Made by a program: the position numbers and the translations under genes
Assembly (NCBI RefSeq): GCF_015354735.1
Contig: NZ_JACEFJ010000004.1
Span: 124,001 to 188,000 of the forward strand
DNA from: Pararhodonellum marinum
Lineage (GTDB): Bacteria; Bacteroidota; Bacteroidia; Cytophagales; Cyclobacteriaceae
Direction: 5' to 3'
Length of the DNA: 64,000 bases
Part shown: in pieces, positions 1 to 9,208 of the stretch
Layout: each line of letters starts with the position of its first letter
Numbering within the stretch: the stretch's first letter is position 1
Notes under the pieces: model-generated
What the model saw: the letters and a program-made list of their open reading frames with translations, nothing else
Databases searched by the model: none
Told to the model about the DNA's origin: nothing

Positions 1-27
1 GAAAAATCATTATCTCTCAATAATTTA

Positions 28-35
28 TACCTTTG
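28..35 (+). promoter_or_regulatory. Bacteroidota -7 box for gcvP
   Basis: TACCTTTG matches the Bacteroidota housekeeping -7 consensus TAnnTTTG. It lies 55 nt before the gcvP ATG. I see no clear -33 TTG element, partly because the window starts here. Confidence 0.6.
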
Positions 36-90
36 CACTACCAAAAAAAAAGCAGAATATTTTCCCAAATTTGTTCAAGCATAAGAAGAC

Positions 91-2988
91 ATGAAAATTA
101 ATTTGAATCCCTCAGTCACTTTCGAAAACAGACACAACGGCCCTTCTGTTGCTGAAGTCGATGTGATGCTGCAAACCATAGGCGTTGCTTCCTTGGATGA
201 TTTGATCAATCAGACGGTTCCCAAAGCCATTCAGAATACGAAACCTTTGCAGTTGCCAGAAGCCAAAAGTGAAGCTACTTTTTTGAAAGAATTCAGGCAG
301 TTGGCCAGAAAAAACAAAATCTTCAAGTCCTTTATTGGATTGGGATACTACGACACCATTGTACCGGGGGTTATTTTGAGGAATATTCTTGAAAATCCAG
401 GGTGGTACACTGCTTATACGCCCTATCAGGCAGAGATAGCCCAGGGGAGACTTGAAGCTTTAATTAATTTTCAAACAGTAGTGATGGAATTGACTGGAAT
501 GGAAATGGCCAATGCATCCTTATTGGATGAAAGTACTGCTGCTGCAGAGGCCATGACCATGCTCCATGCTTCCAAACCCAAAGAAAAAAGGAAAGCCAAT
601 AAATTTTTTGTGGATGAAAAGGCTTTTCCACAGACAATTGACCTATTGAAAACCAGGTCCATTCCGGTAGGGATTGATTTGGTGGTGGGAAAAATCTCTG
701 AAATTGACTTGACCGACCCAGAGTTATATGGGATTTTGATTCAATATCCCAATTCGGATGGTGAAGTAAGAAATTACAAATCCTTGGTTGATACAGCCAA
801 AGATAACCAAATTCTGACCGCATTTGCTGCCGATTTGCTGAGTCTTACCTTATTGACACCTCCTGGAGAAATGGGGGCAGATGTGGTAGTAGGCACCACC
901 CAGAGGTTAGGGGTTCCGATGGGTTTCGGAGGCCCACATGCGGCCTATTTTGCTACCAAAGAAGCCTACAAAAGACAAGTTCCCGGACGAATCATCGGTG
1001 TTTCGGTAGACAAAGACGGGAACAAAGCCTACAGAATGGCCCTTCAGACCAGAGAGCAACACATCAAGAGGGAGAAGGCTACCTCCAATATTTGTACCGC
1101 ACAGGTTTTGCTTGCGGTCATGGCAGGCATGTATGCAGTTTACCACGGACCCAAGGGATTGAAGGAAATTGCTTCTAGAATTCACGGCTTGGCACAATTA
1201 ACAGCAAAGTCACTTGAACTGCTTGGATTCAAGCAAATGAATACCGATTATTTTGATACCATAAAAATTGCAGTTGACCCGGTACAACAATCGAAAATCC
1301 AAGCTTTCGCCGTTTCTGAGGAAATGAATTTCCGGTATGATGATGGCGCTGTTCTGCTTTCTTTTGATGAGCCCAAAACCATTGAAGATGTTAAGTCTGT
1401 AGTAAGGATTTTTGCAAAAGCCACGCTGAATCAATCTGTCGTGGTGGATGATTTCGTTGGAGATTTGTATTTCGGTCCTTCGAAAGGACTGGGAAGGACC
1501 ACCTCCTTTTTGGAACATCCTGTTTTCAACGTTTATCATTCGGAGCATGAGATGCTTCGATACATCAAAAGATTGGAAAACAAAGACCTTTCCTTGGTCC
1601 ATTCCATGATTTCATTGGGTTCATGCACCATGAAATTGAATGCTACTACTGAGATGATACCGGTAACATGGCCTGAATTTGGGCAATTGCACCCTTTTAT
1701 TCCCCAAGACCAAGCGGCCGGTTATTATGAGCTTTTTCAGAATCTAAGAAATTGGCTGAGCGAAATCACAGGATTTGCCGACACCTCTCTGCAGCCCAAT
1801 TCCGGCGCACAGGGTGAATATGCTGGCTTAATGGTCATCAGGGCCTACCACCTAAGCAGAGGGGACAGCCATAGAAATGTGGCCTTGATCCCTTCATCTG
1901 CCCACGGTACAAATCCTGCCTCCGCAGTAATGGCAGGAATGAATGTAGTGATTGTCAAATGTGATGAAAAAGGAAACATTGACCTTGAAGACTTAAAGCA
2001 GAAAGCAGCCCAACATAAAGACGATTTAGCGGCTTTGATGGTCACTTATCCATCGACTCACGGCGTATTTGAGGCTTCAATACAGGAAATCTGTCAAACC
2101 ATCCATGATTTTGGTGGACAGGTTTACATGGACGGGGCAAATATGAATGCACAGGTAGGGCTAACTTCCCCTGGAAATATCGGAGCGGATGTCTGTCACC
2201 TCAATCTTCATAAAACATTCTGCATTCCGCATGGTGGAGGAGGTCCAGGAATGGGACCCATATGTGTGGCTTCCCATTTGGTACCTTTCCTTCCGGGAAA
2301 TCCTATGGTCAAAACGGGCGGAACCCATGCCATAACTTCTATTTCTGCGGCTCCTTTTGGAAGTGCGAGCATTCTTCCTATTTCCTATGCTTACATTGCC
2401 TTGATGGGTGGTGAAGGTTTAACCAATGCCACCAAGCTCGCTATCTTGAATGCCAATTATATCAAGGCCAAGCTGGAAGCCCATTATCCTATTTTATATG
2501 TTGGGACAAGTGGGAGAGCCGCACACGAAATGATCCTTGATTGCCGTGCATTCAAAGAAGTAGGCATAGAAGTAGAGGATATTGCCAAGCGTTTGATGGA
2601 TTATGGCTATCATGCTCCGACGGTTTCCTTTCCGGTAGCAGGTACGCTGATGGTGGAACCCACTGAATCCGAAACCTTGGCTGAACTTGATAGATTTTGT
2701 GAGGCCATGATCGGTATCAGGGAAGAAATTAGGGAAATTGAGAACGGAAAAGCGAACAGGGATTCCAATGTCCTGAAAAATGCCCCCCACACTGCTAGCC
2801 TTGCTCTGGCGGATGACTGGGCTTTTGACTACAGCAGAGAAAAAGCAGTCTATCCTTTACCTTTTGTAAAAGGCAATAAATTCTGGCCAAGCGTAAGAAG
2901 AATTGATTCCGCCTATGGAGACAGGAACCTGGTTTGTAGCTGTATTCCTGTAGAGGATTATGAAAAAAATGAGGCTGCAATGGCTTAA
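91..2988 (+). CDS. gcvP: Glycine dehydrogenase (decarboxylating), P-protein
   Basis: P-protein of the glycine cleavage system. It is a PLP enzyme that decarboxylates glycine and passes the aminomethyl group to the lipoyl arm of H-protein. At 965 residues it is the full-length fused form (N- and C-terminal halves in one chain), as usual in Bacteroidota. The N-terminus carries the family's F-x-x-R-H-N-G-P block near residues 11-18. The PLP-binding Lys is about residue 708 in [20 protein letters not shown] Bacteroidota -7 box precedes it and a strong terminator follows, so it is probably monocistronic. The lipoyl synthase needed to make the lipoyl cofactor is encoded 3.4 kb away. Family assignment is secure. 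Confidence 0.98.
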   Translation: MKINLNPSVTFENRHNGPSVAEVDVMLQTIGVASLDDLINQTVPKAIQNTKPLQLPEAKSEATFLKEFRQLARKNKIFKSFIGLGYYDTIVPGVILRNILENPGWYTAYTPYQAEIAQGRLEALINFQTVVMELTGMEMANASLLDESTAAAEAMTMLHASKPKEKRKANKFFVDEKAFPQTIDLLKTRSIPVGIDLVVGKISEIDLTDPELYGILIQYPNSDGEVRNYKSLVDTAKDNQILTAFAADLLSLTLLTPPGEMGADVVVGTTQRLGVPMGFGGPHAAYFATKEAYKRQVPGRIIGVSVDKDGNKAYRMALQTREQHIKREKATSNICTAQVLLAVMAGMYAVYHGPKGLKEIASRIHGLAQLTAKSLELLGFKQMNTDYFDTIKIAVDPVQQSKIQAFAVSEEMNFRYDDGAVLLSFDEPKTIEDVKSVVRIFAKATLNQSVVVDDFVGDLYFGPSKGLGRTTSFLEHPVFNVYHSEHEMLRYIKRLENKDLSLVHSMISLGSCTMKLNATTEMIPVTWPEFGQLHPFIPQDQAAGYYELFQNLRNWLSEITGFADTSLQPNSGAQGEYAGLMVIRAYHLSRGDSHRNVALIPSSAHGTNPASAVMAGMNVVIVKCDEKGNIDLEDLKQKAAQHKDDLAALMVTYPSTHGVFEASIQEICQTIHDFGGQVYMDGANMNAQVGLTSPGNIGADVCHLNLHKTFCIPHGGGGPGMGPICVASHLVPFLPGNPMVKTGGTHAITSISAAPFGSASILPISYAYIALMGGEGLTNATKLAILNANYIKAKLEAHYPILYVGTSGRAAHEMILDCRAFKEVGIEVEDIAKRLMDYGYHAPTVSFPVAGTLMVEPTESETLAELDRFCEAMIGIREEIREIENGKANRDSNVLKNAPHTASLALADDWAFDYSREKAVYPLPFVKGNKFWPSVRRIDSAYGDRNLVCSCIPVEDYEKNEAAMA

Positions 2989-3015
2989 TTTTCTCTATAT
3001 TAATTATCAGATAAG

Positions 3016-3046
3016 GCCCGAATATGTTAAGTATCCGGGCTTTTTT
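3016..3046 (+). terminator. Intrinsic terminator of gcvP
   Basis: GCCCGAATA and TATCCGGGC pair with one mismatch around a 7-nt loop, followed by six T. It starts 28 nt after the gcvP stop. Confidence 0.85.
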
Positions 3047-3098
3047 ATGGGCTGCCCAGAAAGCGCAATTGGTTTACAGTCCATTTGTAAAATTTGGA

Positions 3099-4658
3099 TC
3101 AAAGAGTTTCTGTGAGAATGGCCAAAATGGTTTTGATGCCCTCTTTGAAATTACCGAGACGCAGATTTTCGTTGGGACTGTGTTGGTTGTTATCCGGATT
3201 GACCGTAACCACACTTACAGCAGGCAAACCCAGAGCATCTACAAAAGGTGAAATCGGTATTGATCCTCCACCGATCCGGATTTTTATGGGATCCATACCA
3301 AAGGCCCGATGGTAGGCTTTGTTCAGCCAGAGACCAGGTTCTGAATCAAAAGAAGTCCTGAATGCTTGATAGGCTATGTTTCCCTGCCACTGTATTAACT
3401 TCGGATGAGTAAGTCTTTCTTTCCTAGTTGGTGCACTATCCAACAAAAAGTATCCTTGGGAGGAAATATGCTCTCTGATCAGTTGGAACAAGCGTTCTGG
3501 ATCACTTTCTGGAACCAACCTAACATCAATTTCGGCTATGGCTTCAGCAGGTACTATGGTCCTGGCTTCTTTTCCTACCCATCCCGATGCCATCCCACGG
3601 ATATTTAAAGACGGGTACTGGATGGACTCCTGGTAGGATATGCCGACACGGTCAGGTTCAGCTATGCCCAGCTTCCTATTGATTTCTGATTCATCATCTG
3701 GTACAGATTTTAAGATTTCCTGTTCCTTTTTAGTCAAGCTTATGCCATCATAAAATCCTGGAATGATGACTCTTCCGGTTTCGTCTTTCATGGAGCCGAG
3801 AAGTTGAGCCAACCTCAAAGCTGGATTGGGTGCATAATTTCCGTAGTGGCCACTGTGCTGAGGAACTGCAGGCCCATAAGTAGTTAGCGTAATTTCAGCT
3901 ATTCCTCTGGCACCAAATGTAAGGGTGGGCTGATTGCTGACGTGGCGAGGCCCATCCATAATCAACATCATGTCGGCAGCGAGAAGCTTCCGGTGATCAA
4001 AGACAGCCTCAGGTAAATTTGGAGATCCAATTTCCTCTTCAAAATCCAAAATGATTTTTAGGTTATAGTTTGGCCATTGTTCTGAAGCTCGAAGGGCATC
4101 CCATGCGGTAAGAAACATAGCCAGAGGTCCCTTGTCATCAGACACCGAGCGGCCAAATATTCTCCATTCCGGATTATAGGCAAGTTGTAGGGTATCCATG
4201 GGGATTTCCAGCCAACCGTCTCCTTTATTCATTTTTAGGACTGCCTCATAAGGATTTTCCTGATTCCATAACCTATGATCTACAGGTTGTCCATCTATGT
4301 GAAAATAGAACAATACCGTTTTAATGGCATCTGCAACAGGACGCTCGGCCAGAAGAATGGGGAATCCTTTGGTAGCAAGTTTTTGCGTTTGCCATCCACG
4401 GTCCTTGAAAGCTTCCTCACACCATTTTAAATTTGGCCACAATTGATCCTGATCCTGAGCATCATTGGGTATAGAAACCAGGTCATTTAAAATTTCTATC
4501 CCACTGAGAAAATAAGTATCAGTGAGTTCCTCCAAGTTTTTTTTTGTTTCTACTTGAGCCTGTACCATGAGGCAGCATTGACCTAGCCAAAGAACAAGGA
4601 AAAGTGTTGATTTAATTGGGGAAAAGCCAAGAGAATATATATTAAATTGTGTCTTCAA
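3099..4658 (-). CDS. Secreted M20-family metallopeptidase
   Basis: Zn-dependent exopeptidase of the M20 family (dipeptidase/carboxypeptidase type), 519 residues. An N-terminal hydrophobic stretch (about residues 15-34, ending VQAQ) is a Sec signal peptide, so it should act in the periplasm or outside. Metal-site motifs are in order: FYFHIDGQPVD (His), GRSVSDDKGP (bridging Asp), DFEEEIGSPN (catalytic Glu plus Glu ligand), MDGPRH (Asp) and NQHSPNE (C-terminal His). A lid-domain His lies in PQHSGHYGN. The start is a TTG; the next in-frame Met is after the signal peptide, so TTG is preferred. It is convergent with gcvP. The exact substrate is not visible. Confidence 0.9.
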   Translation of the reverse strand: MKTQFNIYSLGFSPIKSTLFLVLWLGQCCLMVQAQVETKKNLEELTDTYFLSGIEILNDLVSIPNDAQDQDQLWPNLKWCEEAFKDRGWQTQKLATKGFPILLAERPVADAIKTVLFYFHIDGQPVDHRLWNQENPYEAVLKMNKGDGWLEIPMDTLQLAYNPEWRIFGRSVSDDKGPLAMFLTAWDALRASEQWPNYNLKIILDFEEEIGSPNLPEAVFDHRKLLAADMMLIMDGPRHVSNQPTLTFGARGIAEITLTTYGPAVPQHSGHYGNYAPNPALRLAQLLGSMKDETGRVIIPGFYDGISLTKKEQEILKSVPDDESEINRKLGIAEPDRVGISYQESIQYPSLNIRGMASGWVGKEARTIVPAEAIAEIDVRLVPESDPERLFQLIREHISSQGYFLLDSAPTRKERLTHPKLIQWQGNIAYQAFRTSFDSEPGLWLNKAYHRAFGMDPIKIRIGGGSIPISPFVDALGLPAVSVVTVNPDNNQHSPNENLRLGNFKEGIKTILAILTETL

Positions 4659-4787
4659 TGTTTGATTGGTTGTGTTAAGTGAAAAGGATGTAGACTTTTT
4701 CTCTTGTTTTCAGGCATTTTTTTAAAGCTTGGGTCTTAAAGGAAATAAAGATTTTTTTATCTTGGTTAAACTCAGCAAAAACAGAGT

Positions 4788-6095
4788 TCAAATCAGCTTT
4801 TTATATCTTTTAAGTAGATCTTCAATGTCATTGTTTTCATTAAATGAATTCTTTGCCAAGTCCGCAACCATCTTGGCATGCTTTCGGATGATTTTTTTTT
4901 GTTCTTCATTTTTGGCGAATCCATCTAAGGTGATAAATCCATCCATCATCCTGATCAAAACCGAAGGGACTTGGGCAGAGAATTGGCGGATTTGATTGAA
5001 AGAGGCATTTACCATCCCTTCAAAAGTAAGGCAGTCAGTGATGACCCGGATTTGACCATTCTTGTCCCTTCGATAAGAAGAGGGGAACTTAACCTTGGAT
5101 AGGTAGCAAAGAGAAGAGGTAAGGTTGTCCACGCAGGTCATAGCAGTGTAAGGATCATTAATCCCTGGAGAAAGTGCCCGGGTAGCAACTTCTACCATTT
5201 GGTCAATGGAAAACTCCGCATCCTGTTGGTGGGTTCTGGTCTTGCCAATGACCAGACTTTTACGAATGAACTCGAGATCTTTCTTATCCAACTTTCCTTT
5301 GCTATGTATTTCTCCGATTTTTTGCTCCTTAACCAAATATTTTCCAGGCCGGAAGTAGAGGCTGAGAAATTGATTTTTTTCTAACAATTCCTTGATAAGA
5401 CCTTCGCTGTCAACATACTGAAGATAGCCGCTATCCGGAGATAATATCTCCTCACTATGTGTAAGGGTCATTTCACGAACGATTTCCTCTTGGCTCCAAA
5501 CTTTTGCATCCCCTCTGTCCTCTCCCATATCCTCCGGAAAAAGACTTTTGATATTGGAGGAAATCGTCTTAAAAAGGTCGGCGATAATTCTATCCACCTG
5601 AATGCTTACCGAAACATGGTGAATAAAAATGATCAAAAGTAGGATGTTTCCAACGGAAATAACAAGAGAGAATAAGACCGAGAAGGCAGGGATAAACAAA
5701 ATGTTGTCATTATCTCTGATCACACTCAACACAAGCAATGCGTATAGAAAAGTAGCCACATAGGTGCCTAATACAACCTGATTGATCCTATCATACATGA
5801 ATCTTTTGACCAGTCTCGAACCAAACTGATTAGATGCGATCGTCAAGGCTACTAAGGTGATGGAAAATACTGTACCAGCTACAGTAATCATGGCTGCGGC
5901 AATGGTGGAGAGTATGGTTCGTGCGGAGTCTGCACTTTTGACGAGTATAACTTGGTTCCATTTGTCAGGTTTTTCAAATTCTGTATCTAAATAAATAAAA
6001 CCTGAAGCCATCATTATTCCGATCAAAATAATAAGAACCGGGAAAAACCAAAAAGTGGCCTTCAACTCCTCCCAAAAAAACAAGATTTTTTTCAT
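4788..6095 (-). CDS. DUF2254 family membrane protein
   Basis: Predicted inner-membrane protein of the DUF2254 family, 435 residues from the ATG chosen here. A longer reading from a TTG at 6122 would add nine polar residues and seems less likely. Four membrane segments are visible at roughly residues 17-36, 60-85, 108-124 and 131-158. A large soluble C-terminal half includes the run ALSPGINDPYTA, which is typical of this family. The function is unknown in general; the family is often discussed as a possible channel or transporter. The next upstream gene on this strand is lipA, separated by a terminator, so this is probably a single-gene unit. Confidence 0.85.
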   Translation of the reverse strand: MKKILFFWEELKATFWFFPVLIILIGIMMASGFIYLDTEFEKPDKWNQVILVKSADSARTILSTIAAAMITVAGTVFSITLVALTIASNQFGSRLVKRFMYDRINQVVLGTYVATFLYALLVLSVIRDNDNILFIPAFSVLFSLVISVGNILLLIIFIHHVSVSIQVDRIIADLFKTISSNIKSLFPEDMGEDRGDAKVWSQEEIVREMTLTHSEEILSPDSGYLQYVDSEGLIKELLEKNQFLSLYFRPGKYLVKEQKIGEIHSKGKLDKKDLEFIRKSLVIGKTRTHQQDAEFSIDQMVEVATRALSPGINDPYTAMTCVDNLTSSLCYLSKVKFPSSYRRDKNGQIRVITDCLTFEGMVNASFNQIRQFSAQVPSVLIRMMDGFITLDGFAKNEEQKKIIRKHAKMVADLAKNSFNENNDIEDLLKRYKKLI

Positions 6096-6416
6096 ATGGC
6101 TTGGTTGGGTTCTGGAAACCAACTCCTCTACTTAATGTTACCTAATTTATAAACCAATTCCAAAAATTAAGGGGCAAAGAAACCTGATATTTGAATTGTG
6201 GTTTTTATACTTTCAAGATTCAGTCAAGGAGGTGTAAAATTCTTCAACAAAATTTAGCTGGATTACTAAAAACCTCCCTCACTCAGACTTAATATTAGTT
6301 GGAAATGGAATCTAAGCTACCAATTTGAACCTTCTTTATTGTTGAGGTCCAAAGAAACAAAAAAAGGAAAGGTCCTAAGAGCTTTCCTTTTTGATTTTTA
6401 TTTCTTTTTGTAAAAC
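6096..6416. other. Intergenic region between DUF2254 gene and lipA
   Basis: It holds the upstream region of the DUF2254 gene and, at its right end, the lipA terminator. A distant inverted pair GGAGGT/ACCTCC (about 6229-6281) was seen but is too widely spaced to call. No ORF of merit and no exact -7 box was found. Confidence 0.5.
6361..6392 (-). terminator. Intrinsic terminator of lipA
   Basis: A perfect 11-bp inverted repeat, AAAAAGGAAAG and CTTTCCTTTTT, around a 10-nt loop. On the minus strand it is followed by a T-rich tract. It begins 25 nt past the lipA stop. Confidence 0.8.
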
Positions 6417-7295
6417 TTATACGTTTACATGCCGCTCAGCATGATAAGATGACCTTACCAACGGGCCTGATTCTACATATTTTAGCCCTTTATTCAATCC
6501 CTCTTCTCTGTACATGTCAAAAATTTCGGGATGTATGAATTCAGCCACTTCGATGTGCATTTTGGTTGGCTGCAAATACTGACCTAGCGTAAGGATATCA
6601 CATCCGTGTTCTACCAAATCATCCATGGCTTTAAGCACCTGATCTTTTGTTTCCCCAAGACCTAGCATAATGCCTGTTTTTGTTCTTTTGCCAAATGCTT
6701 TCGTCAATTTAATCTGCTCTAGAGACCGAGAGTATTTGGCTTGGGGCCTGACTCGCCTGTAGAGGCTTTCAACTGTCTCCATGTTGTGTGAAACCACTTC
6801 TTGTCCTGCACTGATCATTCGATAGAGTGCATCCCAGTTCCCTTTGGTATCAGGAATTAAAGTTTCTATGGTAGTCTGTGGAGAAAGTAATTTTGTTTGA
6901 ACCACGGTTTGATACCAGATTTCCGCACCGCGGTCCTTGAGTTCATCCCTATTTACTGAAGTGATCACAGCATGTTTCACTCCCATCAATTGGATGGCTT
7001 CGGCCACTCTCCTTGGTTCATCGGTATCGTACTCAGGAGGTCGGCCTGTTGCAACTGCACAGAAAGAACAAGATCTAGTGCAAACATTGCCTAATATCAT
7101 GAATGTGGCAGTGCCAGCTCCCCAACACTCGCCCATATTGGGACAATTGCCACTCTCACAGATGGTGTGCAGTTTATGTTCATCCACAAGTTTGCGGACC
7201 TTGGCATATTCTTTTCCTACGGGAAGTTTAACCCTTAACCAATTGGGTTTTTTTCTTTTGGTACTTTCCTCGGATATTACCGGTAATTCTATCAT
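6417..7295 (-). CDS. lipA: Lipoyl synthase
   Basis: Radical-SAM enzyme that inserts two sulfurs into octanoyl groups on lipoyl domains (H-protein of glycine cleavage, 2-oxoacid dehydrogenases). 292 residues is normal length. The auxiliary-cluster motif C-x4-C-x5-C is at Cys46, Cys51 and Cys57 ([12 protein letters not shown]). The radical-SAM motif C-x3-C-x2-C is at Cys72, Cys76 and Cys79 (CTRSCSFC). The conserved C-terminal RSSYHA serine ligand is present. A TAnnTTTG box lies about 23 nt upstream and a terminator follows, so it is a monocistronic unit. Its product is required for the GcvP-dependent pathway encoded at the left end of the window. Confidence 0.98.
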   Translation of the reverse strand: MIELPVISEESTKRKKPNWLRVKLPVGKEYAKVRKLVDEHKLHTICESGNCPNMGECWGAGTATFMILGNVCTRSCSFCAVATGRPPEYDTDEPRRVAEAIQLMGVKHAVITSVNRDELKDRGAEIWYQTVVQTKLLSPQTTIETLIPDTKGNWDALYRMISAGQEVVSHNMETVESLYRRVRPQAKYSRSLEQIKLTKAFGKRTKTGIMLGLGETKDQVLKAMDDLVEHGCDILTLGQYLQPTKMHIEVAEFIHPEIFDMYREEGLNKGLKYVESGPLVRSSYHAERHVNV

Positions 7296-7317
7296 GCTAT
7301 CAGTTCCTTTCAGCTCT

Positions 7318-7325
7318 CAAAATTA
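7318..7325 (-). promoter_or_regulatory. Bacteroidota -7 box for lipA
   Basis: On the minus strand this reads TAATTTTG (TAnnTTTG). It is 23 nt before the lipA ATG, predicting a leader of roughly 15 nt. Confidence 0.55.
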
Positions 7326-7357
7326 ATTGATTCCACTATCAAAACCCAACAAGGACC

Positions 7358-8089
7358 TTACTTCCTGAAACCGTAGAAGAAAGTGAAATAAACAGATTGG
7401 AACACCTGTCTGTTTTCTACGGTAGGCATCAATGGAATTTCTTTAGTAAAACCCTCCAACAGGTAACCTAGTTCCAAACCTGTCACGTTGGATTTGAAAA
7501 TACCAAATTCAAAATTGATTGCTGCTTTGGCATGGCCTCCAAAAGCAATCTCAGATCTGGAAAGTCCCTCAAAAATTCTCCCAGGTCCCAGAACATTGAA
7601 CCTACTTTGGTGTCTTTCTGGATCATACTGTTCTCTGACTGTTTCTACCCGGCTTATGGCATATTCGATGTAATAAGGCGCAATGATTCCCAGGGTCGGA
7701 CCTATGGCAGAAAGTAATGAAATTTGAACTCCTTGTTGTGGCGCCTTTTTAAACAGGATAACCTCCCTGCCGTAGTGAGGCCTTATGGAATAGAGGTAAT
7801 TGGATTTGCCAAAAATATAGCTATTCCCCAAGACGGTGTTGTACCGCACCTCTTTGGGATTTTTGACATTGGCCAATTCAAGACCAAAAAACTGAAAGTT
7901 GGTATCATCTAATCTAGATCCTATCTTAAAATTAAATGCACCGATCAGTCCCCCATTGGTGTTTTTATTGACTCCAAAAAGTACCTCCCTATCATAATCA
8001 TAATCCCCCGCATCACTTCTCTGTCCAAATCCAAGGTGGGAAAGTCCTAAAAGCAATAATAGGCAGATATATTTTGTTCCTTTTTTCAT
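7358..8089 (-). CDS. Secreted protein of unknown function, probable outer-membrane barrel
   Basis: 243 residues. A clear Sec signal peptide (about residues 1-22, hydrophobic core CLLLLLGLSHLGF, then GQ). The rest is rich in alternating aromatic/hydrophobic strands and ends in FFYGFRK, which fits a small outer-membrane beta-barrel or a periplasmic beta protein. I do not recognise a named family. It sits upstream of lipA on the same strand but has its own promoter box (8131-8138), which nearly meets the divergent osmC-like promoter. Only the export signal and beta-rich character are visible; no enzymatic motif was found. Confidence 0.75.
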   Translation of the reverse strand: MKKGTKYICLLLLLGLSHLGFGQRSDAGDYDYDREVLFGVNKNTNGGLIGAFNFKIGSRLDDTNFQFFGLELANVKNPKEVRYNTVLGNSYIFGKSNYLYSIRPHYGREVILFKKAPQQGVQISLLSAIGPTLGIIAPYYIEYAISRVETVREQYDPERHQSRFNVLGPGRIFEGLSRSEIAFGGHAKAAINFEFGIFKSNVTGLELGYLLEGFTKEIPLMPTVENRQVFQSVYFTFFYGFRK

Positions 8090-8110
8090 GCTCAGCTAGG
8101 AATTAAACGC

Positions 8111-8118
8111 TAATTTTG
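8111..8118 (+). promoter_or_regulatory. -7 box for the OsmC-like gene
   Basis: TAATTTTG on the plus strand, 38 nt before the ATG at 8157. It lies only 12 nt from the divergent -7 box at 8131-8138. Confidence 0.5.
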
Positions 8119-8130
8119 GCACTAAGTTAT

Positions 8131-8138
8131 CAAACTTA
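8131..8138 (-). promoter_or_regulatory. -7 box for the secreted-protein gene ending at 7358
   Basis: The minus strand reads TAAGTTTG, 41 nt before the ATG at 8089. It overlaps the core region of the divergent OsmC-like promoter. Confidence 0.5.
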
Positions 8139-8156
8139 GAATAAATTTAAACGATT

Positions 8157-8561
8157 ATGCCCACTATAAAAAGTTCTTATTCAGGAAACCTAAGGACAGT
8201 TGCCGAGCACTTGGCTTCTGGAACAACTTTGATTTCTGATGCCCCTGTAGACAACAATGGAAAGGGGCAGGCTTTTTCCCCGACGGATTTAGTAGCAGCA
8301 TCACTTGGAAGCTGTATGGCTACCATCATGGGAATTTTGGCGAACCGTGAGGGAAAGGATTTAACTGGGTTGAAATGGGAAATCGTGAAAATCATGCAGG
8401 AAAACCCAAGAAAAATCAAAGAAATTGTGGTTGAATTTTACTGGGATCAGCCTTTTGAAGATCTAAATCTGCTTCAAAAGTTGAAAAAGGCAGCCTTAAC
8501 TTGCCCGGTAGCCTTAAGCCTTGATCCGGGTATTCAGCAAACCGTTCATTTTCATTTTTAA
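8157..8561 (+). CDS. OsmC family protein (peroxiredoxin-like)
   Basis: 134 residues. OsmC/Ohr-fold proteins reduce organic hydroperoxides with two cysteines. The first sits in the helix SPTDLVAASLGSCMATIMG (Cys53) and the second in the helix start TCPVALSL (Cys116). Both are present, so thiol peroxidase activity is plausible. It lacks a signal peptide and should be cytoplasmic. The divergent promoter arrangement with the secreted protein at 7358-8089 could couple the two genes. Sub-family (OsmC versus YhfA-like) cannot be settled by eye; the length and second-Cys context look more YhfA-like. Confidence 0.9.
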   Translation: MPTIKSSYSGNLRTVAEHLASGTTLISDAPVDNNGKGQAFSPTDLVAASLGSCMATIMGILANREGKDLTGLKWEIVKIMQENPRKIKEIVVEFYWDQPFEDLNLLQKLKKAALTCPVALSLDPGIQQTVHFHF

Positions 8562-8659
8562 GCCTAAGCCATCATCGCTCAACTTTTTTTTTCTGAAATG
8601 TAGCATTTTGTACTTGACTCACGTCATAATAATAGATCGATCAAATAAATCTGCAAAGA

Positions 8660-9208
8660 TTGGAGCATCACCTCATTAAGGAAGCAAAAAAAGGGGACCC
8701 AAAGTCCCTTGAAAGGCTTTACAAGCACTTCTATGGCTATGCCATGAGCATTGCATTGAGGTACTCCAATTCCCGCGAGGAGGCCTGCGAAATCGTCAAT
8801 GACAGCTTTATGAAAGTTTTTGAAAAACTTAATCAAGTGATAGATGAGCAGTCCTTTAAAGGTTGGTTTAGGCGTATTTTGGTCAATACCTCCATTGATT
8901 ATTATCGGAAAAATGTCCGGTACTATGCTGTCATGGATATTGATAAAGCCGAAAAAGAGCTTTGTGATGCCAATGTCATAGATGAACTTACCAAAGAAGA
9001 GATCATGAGAATTCTGAGGGAATTGCCTGAGATACTGAGGATGGTGTTCAACATGTACGAAATTGAAGGGTATAACCACAACGAAATAGGCATGGAACTG
9101 GGAATTCCTTCCAGTACCTCAAGGACCTATCTGGCCAGGGCTAAGCAAAAGTTAAGGCAAAGAATAACAGCGATGAATCAAGAAAAAAATGAAGGAGCAA
9201 TTCGATAA
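8660..9208 (+). CDS. ECF-type RNA polymerase sigma factor
   Basis: 182 residues. Sigma-70 region 2 spans about residues 20-90 (acidic EEACEIVNDSFMKVFEKL, then FKGWFRRILVNTSIDYYRK). Region 4 spans about 125-175 with the helix-turn-helix GYNHNEIGMELGIPSSTSR. No region 3 lies between them, as expected for ECF sigmas. The start appears to be TTG; the first ATG would delete part of region 2. Its 3' end overlaps the next gene by 20 nt in another frame, implying translational coupling. That next gene encodes a membrane-anchored protein that could act as its anti-sigma factor. Its target promoters are not visible. Confidence 0.93.
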   Translation: MEHHLIKEAKKGDPKSLERLYKHFYGYAMSIALRYSNSREEACEIVNDSFMKVFEKLNQVIDEQSFKGWFRRILVNTSIDYYRKNVRYYAVMDIDKAEKELCDANVIDELTKEEIMRILRELPEILRMVFNMYEIEGYNHNEIGMELGIPSSTSRTYLARAKQKLRQRITAMNQEKNEGAIR

